The position numbers were made by a program, and so were the translations under genes. This document shows positions 1 to 4,830 of a stretch of 5,437 nt of DNA, piece after piece; within the stretch, counting starts at the first letter, position 1, and every line of letters begins with the position of its first letter. The notes below the pieces were generated by a model that made no database searches, was not told where the DNA came from, and saw nothing but the letters and a program-made list of their open reading frames with translations. The DNA is from Nitrospirota bacterium (lineage in GTDB: Bacteria > Nitrospirota > 9FT-COMBO-42-15 > HDB-SIOI813). The stretch is taken from NCBI GenBank assembly GCA_016214375.1, contig JACROQ010000014.1, positions 1 through 5,437 on the forward strand, given 5' to 3'.

Positions 1-1
1 A

Positions 2-838
2 TCCCTCCCAAAGTATGGGACACTGGATCCGACACCGCTCTTAGCCATCTTTTTTCCCCTCTTCTTTGGCCTTATCCTGGGTGATATTGGATACGGGGCC
101 ATACTGCTTTTAGCCTCCCTCTGGCTAAAATGGCGTTGGGAAGACCATGAGTTGTTACATAACATCGGAAGTATATTTATGACCAGTTCGCTCGCTGCCA
201 TGATCTTTGGGGTTATATTCGGAGAGTTTTTTGGGACACTGGGTGAGTCCATAGGGATATACCCTTATATCAATCGGTCCCAAACATTGATCCCCCTTCT
301 CATCCTCTCTGTCGTTATAGGCGGCCTCCATATATCGCTTGGCCTCTTGATCGGGGTGATCATCGCCATGAAGAGGAGAGAGGGAAGAGAGGCGGTCACC
401 AAACTTTTTAAATTGCTCTTTGTCTTCTCCCTATTCACGGCAGCAGCCTCCTTTTATGGAATCCTCCCTGCGGAATGGGGGTACGTCTTCGTACTGTCAG
501 GCTCCGGAATCATACTGGCGCTCATTTTCCTTGAGAATTGGATCGCCCCTTTTGACGTACTGAAGTTGATCGTCAACGTCCTCTCCTATGCAAGGATCAT
601 GGGATTTGGCGCGGCCTCCCTATTCCTCGCCTCTATTGCAAACAGGCTGGCAACGATGCCGGAGAGCGTCATCCTCGGTATCCTCCTGGGGATATTTTTT
701 CACCTGATCAATATGATTATTGGCGTTTATGCGCCGGCGATTCAGACACTGAGACTCCATTATGTGGAATTTTTTGACAAGTTCTTTTACCCTGGAGGTA
801 TAGAATACAAACCCTTTGGTAAGGGGGAAAGGTGGTGA
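2..838 (+). CDS. atpI: V/A-type ATPase subunit I (a subunit), C-terminal membrane domain, 5'-truncated by window edge
   Basis: The frame is open from base 2 to the TGA at 836-838, giving 278 residues with the N-terminal cytoplasmic half missing upstream. An in-frame TTG at 152 is internal, because the family motif DPTPLLAIFFPLFFGLILGD lies before it (residues 9-28). About seven to eight hydrophobic helices follow (near residues 11-42, 55-77, 93-120, 134-155, 158-178, 184-215 and 222-245). In this family subunit I is the membrane stator forming the two ion half-channels against the c-ring. The conserved channel arginines are visible: R198 in SYARIMG (equivalent to yeast Vph1 R735) and R251 in TLRLHYVEFF (equivalent to Vph1 R799). 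The C-terminal FFYPGGIEYKPF is the usual family ending. It is the first gene of the visible operon, with atpK 4 nt downstream. Identity is secure; only the missing N-terminus limits the call. Confidence 0.96.
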   Translation, partial: SLPKYGTLDPTPLLAIFFPLFFGLILGDIGYGAILLLASLWLKWRWEDHELLHNIGSIFMTSSLAAMIFGVIFGEFFGTLGESIGIYPYINRSQTLIPLLILSVVIGGLHISLGLLIGVIIAMKRREGREAVTKLFKLLFVFSLFTAAASFYGILPAEWGYVFVLSGSGIILALIFLENWIAPFDVLKLIVNVLSYARIMGFGAASLFLASIANRLATMPESVILGILLGIFFHLINMIIGVYAPAIQTLRLHYVEFFDKFFYPGGIEYKPFGKGERW

Positions 839-839
839 T
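828..839 (+). promoter_or_regulatory. Ribosome binding site deciding the atpK start
   Basis: AAAGGTGGTGAT is close to the anti-Shine-Dalgarno complement (GGTGGTGA versus GGAGGTGA) and ends about 4 nt before the ATG at 843. It overlaps the atpI stop codon. It favours the ATG at 843 over the upstream in-frame TTG at 816, which would add nine residues not expected in a c subunit. This is the strongest ribosome binding site in the window, which suits the high copy number of c subunits in the ring. Confidence 0.75.
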
Positions 840-842
840 ATC

Positions 843-1061
843 ATGGAACTTGGCCTTATGGCAATTGGTGCGGGATTGGCAATAGGACTGGGAGCGATAG
901 CGACAGCCATAGCCCAGGCAAAGATAGGGGCTGCAGGTATCGGGGCGCTGATCGAAAAACCTGAACTTCTCGGGAGGATATTGATACTCCTTGTGATACC
1001 TGAGACACTGGTTATCCTCGGCTTTGTCATAGCCGTAATCATACTCTCTGTGCCACGGTGA
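843..1061 (+). CDS. atpK: V/A-type ATPase subunit K (c-ring proteolipid), single-hairpin form
   Basis: A 72-residue, very hydrophobic protein with two transmembrane helices (about residues 4-33 and 43-69) joined by a short polar loop, IEKPE (37-41). This is the one-hairpin c subunit, not the duplicated four-helix form of E. hirae NtpK. The ion-carrying carboxylate is E54, in IPETLVILG of helix 2, and Q25 in helix 1 lies 29 residues before it. That is the same spacing as the Na+ ligands Q110 and E139 of E. hirae NtpK. T55 matches the ligand T64, but L56 stands where hirae has the ligand Q65, so ion specificity is open. The subunit forms the rotating ring against subunit I. The start is set by the ribosome binding site at 828-839, and the gene lies 4 nt after atpI and 4 nt before atpE. 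Confidence 0.95.
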   Translation: MELGLMAIGAGLAIGLGAIATAIAQAKIGAAGIGALIEKPELLGRILILLVIPETLVILGFVIAVIILSVPR

Positions 1062-1065
1062 TAAT

Positions 1066-1578
1066 ATGGCCTATGATGTCCTTATAGAGTACATTATAGA
1101 AGAGGGGGAGACCCGGGGTGAGCAGATTCTGGCAGAGGCGAGGGAAAAGGCCGATGTCCTGTTGTCTGACTTTGAAAAGAGGATCGAAGACCTGCGTTGG
1201 AAGGCGGCCAGTGGGCTTGAGAAGGAACTCACCGGATACAGGATGCAGGTATTAAACAGGGCGCGTCTGAAAGGTAAGGCTATCATAGCCATCGCTAAGG
1301 GTGAGATCGTGGACGAGGTCTATCGGGGGGTGTCTGACGCCCTTCAGAGCATGATAGAAGGTCCTTCCTATCCGGCCATCCTTGACCGTCTTCTCGCAGA
1401 AGGGCTTGATGAGATGAGGGGTCAGGTGACAGTTGAAAGGATAAAGGGGGGTGTGGAGATCCTATCAGAGGATAAGAGGGTCGCCATCATAAATACATTA
1501 GGGAGTCGGTGGGAAAAGGTTAGAGAGGAACTGATGCCGGAGATCAGAAAGATCCTGCTTGACAACGACAATGTCTGA
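1066..1578 (+). CDS. atpE: V/A-type ATPase subunit E (peripheral stalk)
   Basis: A 170-residue soluble protein. The first 75 or so residues are highly charged and helical with heptad-like spacing (EEGETRGEQILAEAREKADV), the coiled coil that pairs with the G/H subunit in the peripheral stalk. The C-terminal part (about 100-165) is the globular domain that attaches to the top of the A3B3 head. It carries the family pattern GGVEIL followed by NTLGSRW and a terminal amphipathic helix. The ATG lies 4 nt after the atpK stop and is preceded by GGTGAT overlapping that stop. The 3' end overlaps atpC by 8 nt. The length is a little below the usual 185-200 residues. The partner G/H gene is not in the window and is probably upstream of atpI, as in related operons. 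Confidence 0.92.
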   Translation: MAYDVLIEYIIEEGETRGEQILAEAREKADVLLSDFEKRIEDLRWKAASGLEKELTGYRMQVLNRARLKGKAIIAIAKGEIVDEVYRGVSDALQSMIEGPSYPAILDRLLAEGLDEMRGQVTVERIKGGVEILSEDKRVAIINTLGSRWEKVREELMPEIRKILLDNDNV

Positions 1579-2638
1579 TTATGCCTATATCCATACAAGG
1601 ATCCGCTTCATGGAAGGGGATCTGCTCACCGCGGATCAATTGAGAAGGCTGCTCTCTTTTCGCGAACTTTCCGCTGCCGTAACGTATCTTAAAAAGACCC
1701 CCTATCGTCTCTACTTTACGGAAGGGATAGAGAGCGCCCTGATCGATAGGATAGACACGGCCCTCAGGACAGCCATATCCTCCACGATACAGAAGATCTA
1801 CAAGATCTTTAAAGGGGAAGATATCCTTCTGTTAGAGATATTGCTTGGCCGGTGGGATGTCTTTAATATAAAGACCCTGATCCGGGGGAAATTGCATAAC
1901 GTCGTCCCCCAGGAGGTGTTATCTTCCACAATCCCTGCCGGCAGGCTGGATGAGGGGACTCTCAAGGAGGTCTATAAGCAGCCTTCTGTCCAGACAATGG
2001 TAGACATGTTATTTACAATCGGCTTTACCTATGCCGCCCCCCTGAGGCGGCTGGAATATTTACAGGAAGGGGATCTGTTCAAGGGAGAGATAGGATTAGA
2101 AAGGGCCTTTTTCAGGCACCTGTTACGCAGGCTAAAGGCTTATGATAAGAGAGGGATAAACCGTGCCATGGTGGAAGACACCGTAGAGAGGTTGATCGAC
2201 AGATATAATCTTATGGCAGCCGTTAAGGTGGCTGGAAGCGGTATACAGGGCATACAGATCAATGAGGCTGAAGCCTGGTTTATCGATGGAGGCAAGGTCA
2301 TCCGACCCGAACTCTACAAGAAAATCCTGCGAGGCAGCGACCTCAGTCAATCCATATCCATGATAGATCATGCGACATGGAAGAGCCACTGGGATCAATT
2401 CTATGCCCGCACCCGGATCACAGACCCTCTCCTGCGCATTGAAAGATGGTTGGATTATGAGATGTTGACCTATGCGATCAGGCTGCCCCGGAAAGACCCG
2501 TTTAACATTGGTCTTGTTATAAGCTACCTCTGGAGGAAGATAAACGAGGTTATGAATCTGCGGATACTATTGCGCGGCATCCATTATAACCTCCCTCAGG
2601 GTGAAATCGAGGGACTTTTGATGTTGCCGGGACCCTGA
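1571..2638 (+). CDS. atpC: V/A-type ATPase subunit C (d-type central adaptor)
   Basis: A 355-residue, mostly helical soluble protein. In Thermus this funnel-shaped subunit sits on the c-ring and connects it to the D/F axle. Family signatures are the N-terminal YAYIHTRIRFMEGDLL, WDVFNIKTLIRGKL (residues 95-108) and, near the C-terminus, PFNIGLVISYLWRKINEVMNLRILLRG (E326 and N329 in the EVMNLR core). The ATG at 1571 is preferred over an in-frame TTG at 1559 because the family protein normally begins just before the YAY motif. This start overlaps the atpE stop by 8 nt and has no convincing Shine-Dalgarno, so translation probably depends on ribosomes finishing atpE. The stop is 7 nt before atpF. 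Length is normal for the family. Not to be confused with eukaryotic V-ATPase subunit C, which is a different protein. Confidence 0.94.
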   Translation: MSDYAYIHTRIRFMEGDLLTADQLRRLLSFRELSAAVTYLKKTPYRLYFTEGIESALIDRIDTALRTAISSTIQKIYKIFKGEDILLLEILLGRWDVFNIKTLIRGKLHNVVPQEVLSSTIPAGRLDEGTLKEVYKQPSVQTMVDMLFTIGFTYAAPLRRLEYLQEGDLFKGEIGLERAFFRHLLRRLKAYDKRGINRAMVEDTVERLIDRYNLMAAVKVAGSGIQGIQINEAEAWFIDGGKVIRPELYKKILRGSDLSQSISMIDHATWKSHWDQFYARTRITDPLLRIERWLDYEMLTYAIRLPRKDPFNIGLVISYLWRKINEVMNLRILLRGIHYNLPQGEIEGLLMLPGP

Positions 2639-2645
2639 AAAGATA

Positions 2646-2975
2646 ATGGCCAGGATCGCTGTAATCACGGACCCTGATACCGGAATCGGGTTTAAACTGA
2701 CCGGTATCGATGTTTACAGTGCCCCCTCATATCAAGAGGCCGCAGGGTACATAGAGAGATTCCTTAAGAATAAGGAATACGAGATTGTGGCCTATAGCGA
2801 AGATTATTCCGGGGAGATGCCTGAATCTCTGCGGAGGAAGTTAGAGGAAAGCATCCTCCCTGTCTTTATGGCAATGCCGTCTATCCAATCATGGAGAGAG
2901 GGGGAAAGGGGGGAGGAATATATCACCAGGGTTCTGCAACGGGCAGTGGGTTCCTATATAAAAATAAAGAGATAA
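2646..2975 (+). CDS. atpF: V/A-type ATPase subunit F (central stalk)
   Basis: A 109-residue protein with the small alpha/beta fold of V-type subunit F. The start MARIAVITDPDTGIGFKLTG matches the family's initial beta strand followed by a D-x-D-T-x-x-GF turn. ILPVFMAMPS (about residues 71-80) is the conserved PxIxxIPS-like strand. The C-terminal helix after the charged REGERGEEY segment is the part that inserts into the A3B3 head and contacts subunit D. The ATG is 7 nt after the atpC stop with only a weak purine-rich leader. The stop codon directly abuts the atpA start with no spacer. Length is typical (about 100-110). Confidence 0.92.
   Translation: MARIAVITDPDTGIGFKLTGIDVYSAPSYQEAAGYIERFLKNKEYEIVAYSEDYSGEMPESLRRKLEESILPVFMAMPSIQSWREGERGEEYITRVLQRAVGSYIKIKR
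2966..2971 (+). promoter_or_regulatory. Weak ribosome binding site for atpA inside the 3' end of atpF
   Basis: AAAGAG lies 4 nt before the atpA ATG at 2976, inside the last codons of atpF. The surrounding AT-rich stretch (TATATAAAAATAAAGAGATAA) should be unstructured. With the atpF stop abutting the atpA start, reinitiation by terminating ribosomes is likely. Confidence 0.5.
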
Positions 2976-4685
2976 ATGCCAGGGGTCATCACAAAGATAT
3001 CAGGTCCTACAGTAGTGGCCAGAGATATGCGCCGGTCTAAGATGTACAATCTTGTCTTCGCAGGGGAGATGAGACTTATCGGCGAGGTGATCCGTATCGA
3101 GGATGACCGGGCCACGATACAGGTCTATGAGGAGACTGACGGGCTTACATTGGGTGGTGAGATTATTGATACCGGAGGACCACTCTGTGCAGAGCTTGGT
3201 CCCGGCCTTCTCTCCTCGATATTCGACGGTATCCAGAGGCCCCTTGCCGGGATCGCAAAAGAGGCCGGAGGCATTATCCCAACGGGTGTGACTATGCCGG
3301 CGCTGGATCGCCAGAAGAGATGGCGCTTTACCCCGTTAGTGGAACCCGGGAGGGAGATCGGGGCAGGGGATGTCATTGGAACAATCCAGGAGACTGCCAG
3401 TATTACACACCGGGTCATGATCCCCACCGGAGTGAGGGGGGTTATAAAAGAGATCAGGACGGGAGATATGTGTCTTGAAGACCCGGTTGCCACGCTTCAG
3501 GACGGCACAGATATCAGGCCGGTTCAAAGATGGCCGGTGCGCAGGCCAAGGCCTTTTACCAGAAAGATCACCTCGGAGGCCCCTTTCATCACCGGCCAGC
3601 GCATCATCGATACCCTGTTTCCTATTGCCAGCGGGGGGAGTGTGATCATCCCGGGTGGATTTGGGACCGGGAAGACGGTGCTGGAGCAGACCCTCGCAAA
3701 GTTTGCCAGGGCAGACATTATCATCTACATTGGATGCGGAGAGAGGGGGAATGAAATCGCAGAGGTATTAACCCGCTTTCCAGGGCTTGAGGATCCGTAT
3801 ACAGGTCATCCCCTGATGGACAGAAGTACTCTCATTGTCAATACCTCCAATATGCCTGTAGCCGCGCGAGAGGCATCCATCTATACAGGGATAACCATTG
3901 GGGAGTACTACAGGGATATGGGATACAATGTCGCTGTCCTGGCTGACAGCGTCTCGAGATGGGCAGAGGCGATGAGAGAGATATCCGGAAGGCTGGAGGA
4001 GCTGCCGGGTGAAGAGGGGTTCCCCATGTACTTAGCCTCGAGGCTTGCAGCCTTTTATGAGCGTGCCGGAATGGTAGAATGCACAGGTCAGGGAGGTCGA
4101 AAGGGGTCTGTGACTGTATGCACGGCCGTATCACCACCCGGTGGGGATTTTTCTGAACCCGTCACCCAGAGCGCCCTGCGGGTGACCGGCGCGATGTGGG
4201 CGCTGGATACCCATCTTGCAAGGAGGAGGCATTTCCCGGCGATCCATTGGGGAAAGAGTTTTAGTCTCTATCGCCTGGATGAGTGGTTTTGTAAAAATAT
4301 CGCGACCGACTGGCCGCAACTGAAAGGATGGCTCATGGCCCTGCTGCAAAAAGATGAAGAGCTTCAGGATGTGGTTCAACTGGTAGGACCGGATGCCCTT
4401 CAGGATCAGGACCGGGTGGTGGTAGAAATGGGTTTTTTAATCCGGGAGAACTACCTCCAGCAGTCTCCCTACTCACCTGAGGATGCATTTTGTCCCCTGA
4501 AAAAGCAGTACTGGATGTTAAAGATATTCTTTAAGGCCTATGAGTCGGCGTTAAAGGAACTGGGGGAGGGGCACAGTATCGACGAGATATTTACGACAGG
4601 ACGAAAGGTGATTTTGGCAGATCTCAAAAACATCCCTGGAGAGAAATTCCCGGAAGCAGCAGAGGAGATCATCAAGGGCTTATGA
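2976..4685 (+). CDS. atpA: V/A-type ATPase catalytic subunit A
   Basis: A 569-residue catalytic subunit of the A3B3 head. In order: N-terminal beta-barrel (MPGVITKISGPTVVA to about residue 75, with EETDGL); LGPGLL and DGIQRPL; the family-specific bulge insertion (about 110-190); Walker A PGGFGTGKT (226-234, K233 and T234); GCGERGNE (253-260) with the catalytic glutamate E256; NTSNMPVAAREASIYTGIT; Walker B strand VAVLAD (D324) running into SVSRW; GRLEELPGEEGFP; SPPGGDFSEPVTQ; and a helical C-terminal domain. Two small departures from the common pattern are GGFGTGKT instead of GPFGxGKT, and V326 where DSTSRW usually has T. The C-terminal tail is about 15-20 residues shorter than E. hirae NtpA. 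The ATG abuts the atpF stop. The TGA stop (4683-4685) is also the first three bases of the inserted element. The pre-insertion stop (TAG, now at 4822-4824) would have given the same protein. Confidence 0.97.
   Translation: MPGVITKISGPTVVARDMRRSKMYNLVFAGEMRLIGEVIRIEDDRATIQVYEETDGLTLGGEIIDTGGPLCAELGPGLLSSIFDGIQRPLAGIAKEAGGIIPTGVTMPALDRQKRWRFTPLVEPGREIGAGDVIGTIQETASITHRVMIPTGVRGVIKEIRTGDMCLEDPVATLQDGTDIRPVQRWPVRRPRPFTRKITSEAPFITGQRIIDTLFPIASGGSVIIPGGFGTGKTVLEQTLAKFARADIIIYIGCGERGNEIAEVLTRFPGLEDPYTGHPLMDRSTLIVNTSNMPVAAREASIYTGITIGEYYRDMGYNVAVLADSVSRWAEAMREISGRLEELPGEEGFPMYLASRLAAFYERAGMVECTGQGGRKGSVTVCTAVSPPGGDFSEPVTQSALRVTGAMWALDTHLARRRHFPAIHWGKSFSLYRLDEWFCKNIATDWPQLKGWLMALLQKDEELQDVVQLVGPDALQDQDRVVVEMGFLIRENYLQQSPYSPEDAFCPLKKQYWMLKIFFKAYESALKELGEGHSIDEIFTTGRKVILADLKNIPGEKFPEAAEEIIKGL
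4679..4682. repeat. Left target-site duplication CTTA
   Basis: CTTA directly abuts the left end of the element and contains the last atpA codon (TTA, leucine). Its copy is at 4818-4821. Four bases alone could match by chance. The support comes from removing the element plus one copy, which restores a compact atpA-atpB junction with an immediate stop codon. Confidence 0.75.
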
Positions 4686-4708
4686 TGAACTCGTAAAAAG
4701 TTGCCAGA
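4683..4708 (+). repeat. Left terminal inverted repeat (26 bp)
   Basis: Perfect reverse complement of 4792-4817. It starts TGATGA, placing two consecutive in-frame TGA codons at the end of atpA (4683-4688). The match stops at both ends: A4682 does not pair with C4818, and A4709 does not pair with A4791. Confidence 0.92.
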
Positions 4709-4722
4709 AGCGCCATTTTGTC

Positions 4723-4743
4723 ATTCTGAGCGAAGCGAAGAAT
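4723..4743 (+). repeat. Left 21-nt mini-hairpin unit of the inner inverted pair
   Basis: Self-complementary unit reading ATTCT, GA, GC, GAA, GC, GA, AGAAT from 5' to 3'. The outer five bases pair (ATTCT with AGAAT), the GA steps face each other as tandem GA mismatches, and the centre GCGAAGC (4730-4736) is a sequence known to form an unusually stable single-stranded DNA mini-hairpin. It is inverted relative to the unit at 4767-4787. That it functions as a recognition hairpin is inference. Confidence 0.7.
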
Positions 4744-4766
4744 CTGATAGAACAATGGGTTATCAG

Positions 4767-4787
4767 ACCCTTCGCTTCGCTCAGGGT
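4767..4787 (-). repeat. Right 21-nt mini-hairpin unit of the inner inverted pair
   Basis: Read on the - strand this is ACCCT, GA, GC, GAA, GC, GA, AGGGT. It has the same 11-base centre as the left unit, and its outer stem is changed from ATTCT/AGAAT to ACCCT/AGGGT. Both sides of the stem changed together, so its own five-base pairing is kept while long-range pairing with the left unit is weakened. Confidence 0.7.
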
Positions 4788-4791
4788 GACA

Positions 4792-4817
4792 TCTGGCAAC
4801 TTTTTACGAGTTCATCA
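4792..4817 (-). repeat. Right terminal inverted repeat (26 bp)
   Basis: Perfect reverse complement of 4683-4708. It ends TTCATCA, immediately followed by the second CTTA. It contains TTTTT at 4801-4805, which lies 9 nt after the inner hairpin and so is not placed like a classical terminator tract. Confidence 0.92.
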
Positions 4818-4821
4818 CTTA
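4818..4821. repeat. Right target-site duplication CTTA
   Basis: Second copy of CTTA, abutting the right end of the element. Its TTA (4819-4821) is followed at once by TAG (4822-4824). This is the sequence expected to have ended atpA before insertion. Confidence 0.75.
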
Positions 4822-4824
4822 TAG
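4822..4824 (+). other. Stranded ancestral atpA stop codon (TAG)
   Basis: If the element and one CTTA are removed, the end of atpA reads ATC AAG GGC TTA TAG, with this triplet as the stop. It would then lie 6 nt before the atpB ATG. It is now outside atpA, but it is in frame with atpB and so rules out a longer atpB start. The reconstruction is inference from the flanking duplication. Confidence 0.7.
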
Positions 4825-4827
4825 AGG
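4822..4827 (+). promoter_or_regulatory. Ribosome binding site for atpB, just outside the element
   Basis: TAGAGG lies 3 nt before the atpB ATG, a short spacing. It starts 4 nt after the end of the right inverted repeat, so the site survives the insertion and would stay single-stranded even if the element folds in the mRNA. Confidence 0.6.
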
Positions 4828-4830
4828 ACT

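Larger units (their letters stand above)
4683..4817. mobile_element. 135-bp MITE/REP-like element with perfect 26-bp terminal inverted repeats
   Basis: The ends 4683-4708 and 4792-4817 are exact reverse complements over 26 bp, beginning TGATGAACTCGTAAAAAG and ending TTACGAGTTCATCA. A direct repeat CTTA flanks them on both sides. Inside are two 31-nt arms, 4719-4749 and 4761-4791, inverted with four mismatches and separated by an 11-nt loop (4750-4760). A 10-nt spacer (4709-4718) exists on the left side only. The element carries no transposase, so it would have been moved in trans. As RNA it would fold into one long imperfect hairpin. The inner motif CTGAGCGAAGCGAAG, read through in frame, gives the CHSERSEES / LRFAQGD peptides that I recall as spurious proteins in many bacterial genomes, which suggests a dispersed repeat; no search was run. 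It is the only large interruption in an otherwise compact operon. Confidence 0.88.

Noticed and set aside
152..154. TTG as the true start of a short atpI
   Set aside because: Conserved subunit I membrane sequence continues upstream to the window edge, so the gene is cut by the window and is not short.
816..842. Upstream TTG start for atpK, adding nine residues
   Set aside because: The good ribosome binding site at 828-839 lies inside that extension and points to the ATG at 843. The extra polar residues are not typical of c subunits.
620..1042. 140-codon open frame on the - strand
   Set aside because: Antisense shadow of atpI and atpK; both sense frames match known families along their whole length.
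1559..1570. Upstream TTG start for atpC
   Set aside because: It would add MTTT before the conserved N-terminus. The ATG at 1571 gives the usual family start and a typical short overlap with atpE.
3125..3493. 122-codon open frame on the - strand
   Set aside because: Antisense shadow of the atpA N-terminal and bulge domains, with low-complexity Ser/Pro composition and no family features.
4719..4805. Possible rho-independent terminator (inner hairpin, then TTTTT at 4801-4805)
   Set aside because: The T-run is separated from the hairpin by 9 nt, is only five bases long, and belongs to the outer inverted repeat. Termination here would cut off atpB, which the enzyme needs.
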